From assembly GCF_002078175.1 (NCBI RefSeq), contig NZ_MWFK01000001.1, positions 4,278,001 through 4,342,000 of the forward strand: a DNA stretch of 64,000 bases, written 5' to 3'. How positions within the stretch are numbered: position 1 is the stretch's first letter; every line of letters starts with the position of its first letter. The notes below the pieces were generated by a model, which had not been told where the DNA came from, did no database searches, and saw only the letters and a program-made list of their open reading frames with translations. A program made the position numbers and the translations under genes. Below, in pieces: positions 26,634 to 35,114 of this stretch. The stretch is from Streptomyces sp. M41(2017). GTDB taxonomy: Bacteria; Actinomycetota; Actinomycetes; Streptomycetales; Streptomycetaceae.

Positions 26634-27647
26634 ATGCGATCCACACGCCGAGACATACCGCACCTCGCCGAGGTACGCCGCATCACGGAGAAGAAGCGCG
26701 ACGCCTGGTGGACGGTGCTGCTCGTCGATCCGGTCGCCACGCCCCTGGTGCGGCAGCTCGCCCTGCGGACGAGGGTCACGCCGAACCAGATCACCTGGGG
26801 CGCCTTCCTCCTCGGACTGGCCTCGGCGGCCTGCTTCGCGCTCGGCGACTGGCGCTGGCTCGTCGCGGGCGCGGTCATCTACCACGTGAGCTTCATCTTC
26901 GACTGCATGGACGGCAAGCTCGCCCGGCTGACCGGCCAGGGCTCGGTGTTCGGCGCCTGGCTCGACTTCGTCTTCGACCGCATCCGGGTGGCCGTGTGCG
27001 CCGTGGCGCTGATGGGCGGCCAGTACGAGCGCACGGGGGAGACGCTGTACATCTGGCTGGCGCTCGCCGTCGTCGGCCTCGACACCCTGCGCTACATCAA
27101 CTCCCTGGAGATCTTCAAGATCCGCCACACGATGCGGAAGCAGATCAAGTCCAGGATGCGGGAGGCGCGCCGCGCGGAGAACCAGGCCGAACTGAGCTTC
27201 ATGGAGGACCTGCTCCGCGACAACCCCGAGGCCGACATCGAGCAGGACATGACGAGGGCCGAGGAAGCGGCCAACGCCGCGGCGAAGGGCGACGAGACGG
27301 CGGAAGAGGCGCTGGTCGAGACCCTGGCGGGCCCGGTGGCTGTCGCCCCGGCCCGTGTCATCGACCTCCAGCAGGAGTTCCGCCGGCGCTTCCCGACGTA
27401 TCTGCGGCTGCGGTCGTTCCTGCTGCGGCACCGGATTCGCGCGCACCTGGTGAGCGGCATCGAATTCCAGATGGGTGTCTTCATGATCGGCCCGCTGCTC
27501 GACTCCGTCATGGGGGCGACCATTGTCTCCGGAGTGCTCCTCCTCGTCTTCGAACTCGCCATCATCTACAAGCTCCTGCTGTCCACCCGGGACTTCACGC
27601 GCACGATCGACTCCTTCGAGCGTGACGCGGTGGCCAAGGCCGCCTGA
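26634..27647 (+). CDS. CDP-alcohol phosphatidyltransferase family membrane protein
   Basis: An integral membrane enzyme of 337 residues that joins an alcohol to a CDP-activated lipid or polyol. The complete family signature DGxxARx8GxxxDxxxD is present (DGKLARLTGQ, then GAWLDFVFD), starting at Asp93. Hydrophobic segments occur near 55-85, 100-140 and 275-320. Between them (about 165-245) is a long, charged, Ala/Glu-rich stretch that is not part of the core fold, so the protein is larger than PgsA-type enzymes (about 200 residues). The ATG at 26634 has AGGAAG 8 bases upstream. The substrate alcohol cannot be told from the sequence. A strong terminator separates it from the convergent MMPL gene. 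Confidence 0.88.
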   Translation: MRSTRRDIPHLAEVRRITEKKRDAWWTVLLVDPVATPLVRQLALRTRVTPNQITWGAFLLGLASAACFALGDWRWLVAGAVIYHVSFIFDCMDGKLARLTGQGSVFGAWLDFVFDRIRVAVCAVALMGGQYERTGETLYIWLALAVVGLDTLRYINSLEIFKIRHTMRKQIKSRMREARRAENQAELSFMEDLLRDNPEADIEQDMTRAEEAANAAAKGDETAEEALVETLAGPVAVAPARVIDLQQEFRRRFPTYLRLRSFLLRHRIRAHLVSGIEFQMGVFMIGPLLDSVMGATIVSGVLLLVFELAIIYKLLLSTRDFTRTIDSFERDAVAKAA

Positions 27648-27677
27648 GCCCTCCGCGCCCTCACGGCGGGACGGCGA

Positions 27678-27709
27678 GGTGGCCGGGGCGAGCACGCGCC
27701 CCGGCCACC
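27678..27709. terminator. Bidirectional terminator between convergent genes
   Basis: A perfect 13-bp inverted repeat (27678-27690 with 27697-27709) and a 6-base loop, midway between the convergent stops of the phosphatidyltransferase and MMPL genes. It can serve both strands. Confidence 0.85.
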
Positions 27710-27755
27710 CGATCCGACCGGCCCCCGGCGACCTCGCCGACGGGCCGGTCCTGTG

Positions 27756-30041
27756 TCAGGCCCCCACCCGCTCGCCCTCCACCGCCGCCGCCGGCGGGGT
27801 CGGTGCGACCGCCTCGGCCGCCTCGTCGTGGGTCAGGTCGGGCATCCGGTTCAGCCACTTCGGCAGGTACCAGTTGCGCTCGCCGAGCAGCGCCATCACC
27901 GCGGGGAGCAGGACACCCCGGATGATCGTCGCGTCGATGAGCACCGCGGCCGCCAGGCCCACGCCCATCTGCTTCATGGACTGCATCGACAGGGTCCCGA
28001 AGATCGCGAAGACGGCCACCATGATGACGGCGGCGCTGGTGACCACGCCCGCGGTGGTGACCACCCCGTGCCGGATCGCGTCCTTGGTGTCGCGGCCCCG
28101 CAGCCGTGCCTCACGGATCCGGGAGACCACGAACACGTGGTAGTCCATCGAGAGCCCGAAGAGGATCACGAAGAGGAACAGCGGCAGCCAGGCCACGATG
28201 GCGCCGACGCCCTCCGCCCCCACCAGGGAGGCACCCCAGCCGTGCTGGAAGACGGCGACCAGGATTCCGTACGCGGCGGCCACGGACAGGAGGTTGAGCA
28301 CGATCGAGGTGATCGCGATCGTCAGCGAACGGAAGGAGACGAGCATCAGCAGGAAGGCGAAGACGACCACGAAGGCGAAGACCGGCGTCACCGAGCCGAT
28401 CAGCTGGTCGTTGAAGTCGTGCGACCCCGCGACCTGTCCGGTGATCGGCGCCTGGACGCCCTCGACCTTGCCCAGCGTCTCGGGCCGCACCGTGTCCCGC
28501 AGCAGTTGCAGGCTCTTCTCCGCCTTGTCCTGGTCGGAGCCGCCGACCAGCGGTACGTACACGAAGGCCACGTCGTGCTCGGCGTGCACCTTGATGTCTA
28601 CCGGCCCGCGTGAGGCGCCCGAAGCGACCGCCCGCTCACGGAAGTCGGCGAGTGCCGCCTTCACGTCGCCGGCGTTGATGTTCCGCGCCTTGACGACCAC
28701 CTCGGCGGGCTCGGAACCGCCGGGGAAGGCGTCGTTGACCCGGTTGTAGGTGCCCACGATCGGCAGCGAGTTGCCGAACTCCTGGTCCAGGGTGAGCTGC
28801 TGGGTCTTCATACCGAGGGCCGGCGCCGCGATGGCGAGCAGGGCGCCCGTCGCGACCACGAGGGAGATCGCGGGCCTGGCGAGCACGACCCGCAGGACCG
28901 CTCCCCAGAACCGGCTGCCCTCGGCCGCCGGACGACGGTTCTTCCGGCCTCCGCCGGCGTCGCGGCGCTTGGCCCGGTGCAGGAACGGCACACGGCCCTT
29001 CTCGACGCGCTCGCCGAGCAGGGAGAGCAGTGCCGGCAGCACGGTGACCGAGCCGACCATGGCGACCGCGACGACCATCAGCGAGGCCAGGCCCATCGCC
29101 TCGAACTCGGCGAGCCCGGTGAAGAGCATGCCCGCCATCGCCACGCACACCGTGACACCGGAGACGATGATGGCGCGGCCACTGGTCGCGGCGGCGATCC
29201 GCAGGGCGGTCGCGGCGTCCCGTCCGGCCTCGCGCTCCTCGCGCTCACGCCGCAGGTAGAACAGGCAGTAGTCGACACCGACGGCCAGACCCACCAGCAG
29301 CATCACGGAGTTGGCCGTGTCGCTCATCGGCATCAGATGGCTGACGACACCCATGAGGCCCATCGTCGCCATGATGGCGGTGACCGCGAGCGCGACCGGG
29401 AGCAGCGCCGCCACCAGCGCGCCGAACGCGATGAGCAGGATGCCCAGCGCCACCGGCACGGCGGACAGTTCGGCCTTCTGGAAGTCGTCGCCGAACGCGT
29501 CGTCGTACTGCTTCATCATGCTCGCGCCGCCGATCTCCTCGATCCGCAGCCCGGCGTGGTCCTTACCGACGCTCTCGACGGCCTTGAGCACGGGTTCGAC
29601 GCGCTCGCCCGCCGTGTCGGAGTCACCGCGCATGTCGAACTGCACGAGCGCGCTGCGGCCGTCCTTGGAGATCGTCCCGGTGTCGTACGGCGAGGTCACG
29701 TCGGTGACCTTCCCGGTGGCGCCGACGGCCTCGACCACGGCGGCGACCGCGCTCCTGAAGTCGGAGTCGGTGGCCTTGCCGCCCGCGTCCTTCGCCTGCA
29801 CCAGCACCGACTCGCTCGCCGGCTCCTCGATGCCCGCGTCCTCGATGATCTTGGCAGCGGTGTGCGTCTCGCCCTTGAGCTGGTCGCTCTCGTTGACGTC
29901 GACACGGCCCGCCGCCGAGCCGAGGCCCATCGCCAGGACGACGAACAGCACCCAGATCCCGACGGCCGCCCATCGGTGCCGGGCGCTCCAGCCGCCTGCC
30001 CGGGCGGCGATGCCCCGCACCCGTGTGTGTCCGTTAGCCAT
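27756..30041 (-). CDS. MMPL/RND family membrane transporter
   Basis: A 761-residue inner-membrane protein with the duplicated MMPL layout. TM1 (about 25-45) precedes a large external loop (about 50-180), then five helices (about 185-340) and a cytosolic linker. A second half repeats the pattern, with helices at about 380-400 and 545-720. The Asp-Tyr pairs that carry protons in this family are present: GLAVGVDYCLFY in the first block and LFGLSMDYHVFVV in the second. Such transporters export lipids, siderophores or hydrophobic compounds. The ATG at 30041 was chosen because the first helix follows directly; the frame is open to 30995 but would overlap the divergent gene. No regulator is adjacent. 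Confidence 0.93.
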   Translation of the reverse strand: MANGHTRVRGIAARAGGWSARHRWAAVGIWVLFVVLAMGLGSAAGRVDVNESDQLKGETHTAAKIIEDAGIEEPASESVLVQAKDAGGKATDSDFRSAVAAVVEAVGATGKVTDVTSPYDTGTISKDGRSALVQFDMRGDSDTAGERVEPVLKAVESVGKDHAGLRIEEIGGASMMKQYDDAFGDDFQKAELSAVPVALGILLIAFGALVAALLPVALAVTAIMATMGLMGVVSHLMPMSDTANSVMLLVGLAVGVDYCLFYLRREREEREAGRDAATALRIAAATSGRAIIVSGVTVCVAMAGMLFTGLAEFEAMGLASLMVVAVAMVGSVTVLPALLSLLGERVEKGRVPFLHRAKRRDAGGGRKNRRPAAEGSRFWGAVLRVVLARPAISLVVATGALLAIAAPALGMKTQQLTLDQEFGNSLPIVGTYNRVNDAFPGGSEPAEVVVKARNINAGDVKAALADFRERAVASGASRGPVDIKVHAEHDVAFVYVPLVGGSDQDKAEKSLQLLRDTVRPETLGKVEGVQAPITGQVAGSHDFNDQLIGSVTPVFAFVVVFAFLLMLVSFRSLTIAITSIVLNLLSVAAAYGILVAVFQHGWGASLVGAEGVGAIVAWLPLFLFVILFGLSMDYHVFVVSRIREARLRGRDTKDAIRHGVVTTAGVVTSAAVIMVAVFAIFGTLSMQSMKQMGVGLAAAVLIDATIIRGVLLPAVMALLGERNWYLPKWLNRMPDLTHDEAAEAVAPTPPAAAVEGERVGA

Positions 30042-30440
30042 GACGGGCCAGCCCCCTTGTGCGCGGTGACGGCCCCTGCCGCCACCTTCCACCTCGACGG
30101 TATGGGCCGCGTAAGAGCGTCTCGTCGTGCTGTCCGGTGAGCCCCGGGCCCGGCGTCTCCTCCCCGCGGACCCCGCGGCCTCCGCACTGCGGAGGAGTAA
30201 GCCCCCTACATCTAAAAGGAGTTCTCGGGGGCGACCGTCAGGGGCGGGCGGCCCGGTCGGTCTGCCGAAGGGGACCCGGCCCAGCGCGCCGCCGCCCTCA
30301 CCGGCGGCGCCACCGCGGACACGATCCCCCACCCGGCCCGGGCACGCCCGACGCACTCCTGAAGTCCGTCGGGCAGCCCCACGGGCCGCGGTCGTCGTGC
30401 CCACCCCCACGGGGCCCGACGGCCGCTTTATGGTGTGCGG
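30042..30440. other. Divergent intergenic region upstream of the MMPL and DUF1697 genes
   Basis: A stretch of 399 bp without a convincing gene. It holds a 17-bp palindrome at 30179-30195 and a GCCCCC/GGGGGC pair (30201-30206 and 30227-30232) around an A/T-rich patch with AAAAGGAG. The -10 box TATGGT of the DUF1697 gene lies at 30429-30434. The AAAAGGAG is not followed by a usable start codon. Confidence 0.5.
30179..30195. promoter_or_regulatory. 17-bp palindrome upstream of the MMPL gene
   Basis: CCTCCGCA, one base, TGCGGAGG: perfect 8-bp arms. It lies about 140 bases upstream of the MMPL start. A regulator-binding site is plausible; the regulator is not identifiable. Confidence 0.4.
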
Positions 30441-30989
30441 ATGACGACGACGTACGCGGCGCTGTTGCGCGGCATCAATGTGGGTGGCGCGAAGAAGGTG
30501 CCGATGGCCGAGCTGCGCACCCTGATGGAGGGACTCGGGCACGGCGACGTCCGTACGTATCTGCAGAGCGGGAACGTCGCGTTCAGCAGCGCGCACGGTG
30601 ACGAGGAGAGCCTCGCCGCCGAGCTGTCCGCGGCCATCGAGCAGCGGTTCGGGTTCGACGTCGGCGTCCTCGTCCGCGACCACCGCTATCTGAAGGCCGT
30701 ACGGGAGGCGTGCCCCTTCCCCGCCGCCGAGCTGGAGGCCAAGCAGCTGCACGTCACCTATTTCTCGGACCCCGTCGACGCCGAACGCTTCGCCTCCGTC
30801 GAACCCGCGGCCTTCCTCCCCGAGGAGTTCCGCCTCGGCGACCGCGCCCTGTACCTGTACGCGCCCGACGGCCTCGGCCGGTCCAAGCTCGCGGACGTAC
30901 TGGCCAGGCCCCGGCTGCTCAAGGGTGTCCTCGCCACCACGCGGAACTGGAACACCGTCGTCAAGATGGAGGAGCTCACCGGTGTCTGA
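30441..30989 (+). CDS. DUF1697 family protein
   Basis: A small cytosolic protein of 182 residues. I recognise DUF1697 from the N-terminus (YAALLRGINVGGAKKVPMAE), LRTYLQSGNV-type strands (VRTYLQSGNVAFSS), and the end RNWNTVVKMEEL. The family is widespread in bacteria and has no established function. The ATG at 30441 is exactly six bases after TATGGT and has no ribosome site, so it is probably leaderless. The next gene begins inside its last codons (GTGTCTGA overlap), so the two are co-transcribed and probably translationally coupled. Confidence 0.88.
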   Translation: MTTTYAALLRGINVGGAKKVPMAELRTLMEGLGHGDVRTYLQSGNVAFSSAHGDEESLAAELSAAIEQRFGFDVGVLVRDHRYLKAVREACPFPAAELEAKQLHVTYFSDPVDAERFASVEPAAFLPEEFRLGDRALYLYAPDGLGRSKLADVLARPRLLKGVLATTRNWNTVVKMEELTGV

Positions 30990-31353
30990 GCGCAACCCCG
31001 CCGTCGAGGCCGCCGTCGAGGGCGAACTGCGCCTGCTCGACCCCGAGGTCCGCCGCTCCGCCGATCTCGTCGGCGCCCTGCTGCACCCCGACTTCTACGA
31101 GTTCGGCTCGTCCGGCCACATCTGGGACCGCGCCTCGATCATCGCGGCCCTGGCCGCGGAGACGGAGACCGGCGGCCACAGCACCACCTCACGCATGAAG
31201 GGCGTCCAGCTCGCCGAGGATCTCGTGCATCTGACGTTCGACACCGACAACAACGGCCGCCGCGCGCACCGGAGTTCGCTGTGGCGGCGCTCCGGTGACG
31301 GCTGGCTGCTCTACTTCCACCAGGGCACCCCCTTCGGCGCCACCGAGGCCTGA
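30982..31353 (+). CDS. NTF2-like / DUF4440 protein
   Basis: A 123-residue cytosolic protein with the cone-shaped NTF2-like pattern: a first helix with VEGELRLLDPEVRRS, then HPDFYEFGSSGHIWDRASII, and the strand-rich end HRSSLWRRSGDGWLLYFHQG. Members include small isomerases, hydrolases and binding proteins. No catalytic residues can be assigned with confidence. The GTG at 30982 overlaps the DUF1697 stop by eight bases, and GGAGG lies about 10 bases upstream inside that gene, which supports this start over longer ones. Confidence 0.8.
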   Translation: MSERNPAVEAAVEGELRLLDPEVRRSADLVGALLHPDFYEFGSSGHIWDRASIIAALAAETETGGHSTTSRMKGVQLAEDLVHLTFDTDNNGRRAHRSSLWRRSGDGWLLYFHQGTPFGATEA

Positions 31354-31406
31354 CCGGCCGCGGCGTTGCGGGTGGCCGCTACACCCTTCTGTGCGAGGCT
31401 CGTCGT

Positions 31407-32447
31407 ATGCGCTACATCATCATCGGGGCGGGAGCGGTCGGCGGCGCCGTCGGCGGGCGGCTGGCGGAGGCCGGGCACGAGGTCGTCCTCGCCGCGCGGG
31501 GAGCCCATCTCGCGGCGCTGCGCGCCGACGGCCTGCGCCTCGTGACCCCCGAGGGCCCGCGCGTCCACCGGCTCCCCACCGTGGCGGGTCCGGCCGAACT
31601 CGGCGAACTGCGTGCCGACGACGTGCTCGTGCTCACCGTCAAGACCCAGGACGGCGCGGCCGCGCTCGGCGAGTGGGGCGCCGCCCCCGTGGCGGGTGGC
31701 GGTTCGGCCGCCGAACGGCTCCCGGTCGTGTGCGCGCAGAACGGCGTCGAGAGCGGACGTCTCGCGCTGCGCCGCTTCCGCCGGGTGTACGGCGTCTGCG
31801 TCTGGCTGCCCGCCACCTTCGTCGAACCCGGCACCGTGGCGGCGGCCGGCTCCCCGCTCACCGGGATCCTGCACCTCGGCCGGTACCCGGACGGCACCGA
31901 CGACACCGTCCGCCGGATCGCCGCCGACCTGGAGACGGCGCACTTCGAGGCGCCGGTCGTGCCGGACGTCGCGCGCTGGCAGTACGCCAAACTGCTCGGC
32001 AACCTCGCCAACGCGATCGAGGCGGTCAGCGGCGTCCTCACCAGCGAGGCGGGCCTGGAACTGTTCACACGGGTACGGGCGGAGGGCACCGCGGTCCTCG
32101 ACGCCGCCGGGATCGCGTACGCCGGCGAGGAGGAGCAGGCCGAGGCCCGCGGCGACAAGATCACCTTCAAGCCCTTCGACGGCTCACCGCGCCGCGGCGG
32201 CTCCTCCTGGCAGTCCCTCGACCGGGGCACCGGCACCATCGAGGCCGACTACCTCAACGGTGAGATCGCCCTGCTGGGCCGGCTGCACGGCGTTCCGACC
32301 CCGCTCAACGACCTGCTCCAGCGGCTGGCGAACACCTTCGCCCGCGAACGCCGGCCCGCGGGGTCGATGCCGGTGACGGAACTGGTCCGCCTCGCCGACG
32401 AGGCCGTCGCGTCCGTACCGGAGGGCGGGGCCCCGCGGCCCCGTTGA
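31407..32447 (+). CDS. Ketopantoate reductase (PanE/ApbA) family oxidoreductase
   Basis: A cytosolic NADP-dependent 2-oxo acid reductase-like protein of 346 residues. The Rossmann motif GAGAVGGAVGG is at the N-terminus, AQNGVE is the family strand, and the catalytic Lys sits in RWQYAKLLGNLANAIEAV. The C-terminal helical domain carries SSWQSLDRGTGTIEADYLNGEI, which matches the conserved Ser/Glu region. True PanE reduces ketopantoate in pantothenate synthesis, but many homologues act on other 2-oxo acids, and no pan gene is adjacent. The ATG at 31407 follows GAGGCT by six bases, weakly suggesting a leaderless start. Confidence 0.88.
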   Translation: MRYIIIGAGAVGGAVGGRLAEAGHEVVLAARGAHLAALRADGLRLVTPEGPRVHRLPTVAGPAELGELRADDVLVLTVKTQDGAAALGEWGAAPVAGGGSAAERLPVVCAQNGVESGRLALRRFRRVYGVCVWLPATFVEPGTVAAAGSPLTGILHLGRYPDGTDDTVRRIAADLETAHFEAPVVPDVARWQYAKLLGNLANAIEAVSGVLTSEAGLELFTRVRAEGTAVLDAAGIAYAGEEEQAEARGDKITFKPFDGSPRRGGSSWQSLDRGTGTIEADYLNGEIALLGRLHGVPTPLNDLLQRLANTFARERRPAGSMPVTELVRLADEAVASVPEGGAPRPR

Positions 32448-32646
32448 GGGCGCCACCGCGCGCACGCCCCGAACGGCAGGGGACCGGGCGCGGAAGGGAG
32501 CCCGGGCGGTCCCGCACGGCGAGCGGGCCGCCGAACTCTTCGACGGTTTCCGCGTCCTGGCCGCCGAAGCCGGCTTCTTCGAGCTCAAGCGGTCCCGCAC
32601 CGGCGGGCTCTCCTTCGGCCGAGCGTCGAGGAAGCCCGGCCGCGCC

Positions 32647-33393
32647 TCAGGCGCCGAGCGCCGCCAGGGCCGGCAGCCGGGCCTCGTCGTAGCGGTCCAG
32701 CAGAACCCGGGCGACCTCCGGCGCGGGACCGAGGACGTCGGCGAGGACGTCCGCCCGTTCCGCGCCCCGCGCGATGCGGTCCGGGAGGAAACCGGGCGCC
32801 AGCACGTACGGGGCGACGGCGACGCGCTCGCAGCCGAGCGCCCGCAGGTCGCGCACCGCGTCCTCGGTGCGCGGCAGGGACGCGGAGGCGAACGCGGGCC
32901 GCACGGCGCACCAACCGGTGTGCCGCCACTCCCGCGCGATTGCTGCGATCACCGCGATCGCCTCCGGGTCGGTGGACCCCGCCGAGGCCAGTACGACCCC
33001 GGTCGAGGACTTGTCGGCGGGCGTCAGCCCCGCCTCGTACAGCCGGCGTTCGAGCGCCGCCGTGAGCAGCGGCGACGGACCGAGCACCTCCGCCTGCCGC
33101 ACGCGCATCCTGGACGGTGCCTCGCGCAGCACCGCGGGAATGTCCGACTTGGCGTGGAAGGCGCGCGTCAGCAGCAGCGGCAGCGCCACCACGTCCCGTA
33201 CGCCCTCCGCGTCCAGGGACGCCAACACGCCCTGGACGGAAGGGACGTTGAAGTCGAGGAACCCCGTCTCCACGCGCAGGCCCGGGCGCTGGGCGCGCAC
33301 CCGCCGTACCAGGGCGTGCACCGTCGCGGCATGCCGCGGATCGCGGCTGCCGTGGGCGATGACGACGAGGACGGGACGCTCGGGCCTGCTCAT
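32647..33393 (-). CDS. Sirohydrochlorin ferrochelatase-like CbiX/SirB protein
   Basis: A cytosolic class II chelatase of 248 residues with two repeated CbiX modules. The first begins LVVIAHGSRDPRHAATV with the metal-binding His and continues with PLLLTRAFHAKSDIPAVL, the second active-site His region. The second module starts at about residue 128 (TGVVLASAGSTDPEA). In this operon it most likely inserts iron into sirohydrochlorin to make the siroheme needed by the sulfite reductase encoded upstream; a cobalt role cannot be excluded. The ATG at 33393 lies 7 bases after the SsuC-like stop, so it is the last gene of the sulfur operon. Confidence 0.88.
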   Translation of the reverse strand: MSRPERPVLVVIAHGSRDPRHAATVHALVRRVRAQRPGLRVETGFLDFNVPSVQGVLASLDAEGVRDVVALPLLLTRAFHAKSDIPAVLREAPSRMRVRQAEVLGPSPLLTAALERRLYEAGLTPADKSSTGVVLASAGSTDPEAIAVIAAIAREWRHTGWCAVRPAFASASLPRTEDAVRDLRALGCERVAVAPYVLAPGFLPDRIARGAERADVLADVLGPAPEVARVLLDRYDEARLPALAALGA

Positions 33394-33400
33394 GACGGTG

Positions 33401-34303
33401 TCAGCCCTTCACCAGGAGTCCGCGGCTGCGCAGCACCCACCGCTCCACCGGGCTGAAGATCAGCAGGTCGATGGCGATGCCGACGAACAGGATGAGGAAG
33501 ATGGCGAGGAAGACCATCGACATGGAGCTGGCGTTGCGGCCGTTCTCCAGCAACTGGCCGAGGCCCACGCCGAGGTCGGGCGAGGAGGCGATGATCTCCG
33601 CGGCCATCAGCGACCGCCAGGAGAACGCCCAGCCCTGCTTCAGACCGGCGAGATAGCCGGGCAGCGCGGCCGGCATCACGACGTGCCAGGTGCCGCGCAG
33701 GCCCGTCGCACCCATCGTGCGGCCCGCCCGAAGGAACAGCGGCGGCACCTGGTCGACGCCCGACACCAGACCGTTGGCGATCGAGGGAACCGCGCCCAGC
33801 AGGATCACGGCGTACATCATCGAGTTGTTCAGACCCAGCCAGATCACGGCCGGCGGCACCCAGGCCACCGACGGGAGCGACTGGAGGCCGGACAGGATCG
33901 GGCCGATCGCGGCGCGCACGAACTTCACCCGGGCGACCAGCAGACCCAGCGGCGTCCCGATCACCAGGGCGAACAGGAAGCCGAGCAGACCGCGCGAGAC
34001 GCTGGTCCAGATGTAGTCGAGCAGTGTGCCCTTGAGCCAGGCGTCCTGCACCTCGCCCCACACGTCGGACGGCGAGGGCAGCTTGGTCGGATCGTCGACG
34101 ATCTTGAAGGTGATCAGGGCCTGCCAGGCGATCAGTACCACCGCGGCCGCGATGAGCGGCGGCAGCACCTTCTCCCGGAACGTCGTCCCGTAGGACCTGC
34201 GGCGGGTGACGGAGGACTCCAGCGCGTCGAGTCCCGCCTCCAGGCCGCCCAGTCCGTCGGTCTCCCTGACGGCGGCGTCGGCCTTGGTCTCAGTGCTGGC
34301 CAT
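33401..34303 (-). CDS. ssuC: ABC permease of the nitrate/sulfonate/taurine (SsuC) type
   Basis: An inner-membrane permease of 300 residues with about six helices (first near 50-70) and a cytosolic N-terminal tail of about 45 residues. The EAA-type ATPase-contact loop is LFLRAGRTMGATGLRGTWHVVMPAALP. Other SsuC/TauC-like stretches are SLPSVAWVPPAVIWLG and GWAFSWRSLMAAEII. It works with the ATPase and lipoprotein encoded just upstream to import an organosulfur or related anion. The ATG at 34303 overlaps the ATPase stop by 14 bases, which indicates translational coupling. The substrate is inferred from its place in the sulfur operon. Confidence 0.88.
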   Translation of the reverse strand: MASTETKADAAVRETDGLGGLEAGLDALESSVTRRRSYGTTFREKVLPPLIAAAVVLIAWQALITFKIVDDPTKLPSPSDVWGEVQDAWLKGTLLDYIWTSVSRGLLGFLFALVIGTPLGLLVARVKFVRAAIGPILSGLQSLPSVAWVPPAVIWLGLNNSMMYAVILLGAVPSIANGLVSGVDQVPPLFLRAGRTMGATGLRGTWHVVMPAALPGYLAGLKQGWAFSWRSLMAAEIIASSPDLGVGLGQLLENGRNASSMSMVFLAIFLILFVGIAIDLLIFSPVERWVLRSRGLLVKG

Positions 34304-35078
34304 GGCGGCGGATCTCCCCACGCAGTTCTTCGGTGATCTCGATGGACAGTTCGGCCACGGGGGCGTCCTCGATGCGGCGCGGCTGCGGGATGTCGACCGT
34401 CCACTCGCGGGCCACGCGTCCCGGTCGCGACGACAGCAGGACCACGCGCTGCGCGAGCCGCACCGCCTCGCGCACGTTGTGCGTGACGAACAGGACGGAC
34501 ACGCCCGTCTCGCGCCAGATCCGGGTCAGCTCGTCGTGCAGTACGTCTCGGGTGATCGCGTCCAGCGCCGCGAACGGCTCGTCCATCAGCAGGATCTGGC
34601 TGTCCTGCGCGAGCGCCCGCGCCAGTGCCACCCGCTGGCGCATACCGCCGGACAGCTCGTGCACGCGCTTGCCGTACGCGCCCTGGAGCCGGACGAGCCC
34701 GAGCAGCTCCTCGGCCCTGCCGCGCCGCTCGGCCTTCGGAACTCCCCGCAGACGCAGGGCGAGTTCGATGTTCTTGCCCGCGGTGAGCCACGGGAACAGG
34801 GCGTGCTCCTGGAACATCAGAGCGGGGCGCCCCTGGGTCGTGATGTCACCGGCGGAGGGCTTGTCGAGGCCCGCCACCAGGTTCAGCAGGGTGGACTTGC
34901 CGCACCCCGAGGCCCCCAGGAGGGTGACGAACTCGCCCGGCGCGACATCGAGGGTGATGTCGTCCAGGACGAGCTGGGGCCCCGCAGGTCCGGCGAAGGA
35001 CTTCGAGACGTGCTCGATGCGGGCGGCGTACTCCGTCGTACCGACGCCGTCCGCGGCCTTGGCGAGGGTCGTGGCCAT
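34290..35078 (-). CDS. ssuB: ABC ATPase of the nitrate/sulfonate/taurine (SsuB) type
   Basis: A 262-residue nucleotide-binding subunit on the cytosolic face of the importer. The Walker A is GASGCGKST, the Q-loop lies near LMFQEHALFPW, the signature is LSGGMRQRVALARAL, and the Walker B is ILLMDEPFAALD with the switch His in FVTHNVREA. All key residues are intact. The ATG at 35078 was preferred over the GTG at 35087 because AGGAGG is correctly spaced for it. The gene follows the lipoprotein gene by 36 bases and overlaps the permease gene, so the three form one unit. Confidence 0.93.
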   Translation of the reverse strand: MATTLAKAADGVGTTEYAARIEHVSKSFAGPAGPQLVLDDITLDVAPGEFVTLLGASGCGKSTLLNLVAGLDKPSAGDITTQGRPALMFQEHALFPWLTAGKNIELALRLRGVPKAERRGRAEELLGLVRLQGAYGKRVHELSGGMRQRVALARALAQDSQILLMDEPFAALDAITRDVLHDELTRIWRETGVSVLFVTHNVREAVRLAQRVVLLSSRPGRVAREWTVDIPQPRRIEDAPVAELSIEITEELRGEIRRHGQH

Positions 35079-35114
35079 GGTCGTCACCTCCTGGGAACTC
35101 TTCGGGATCCGGGC

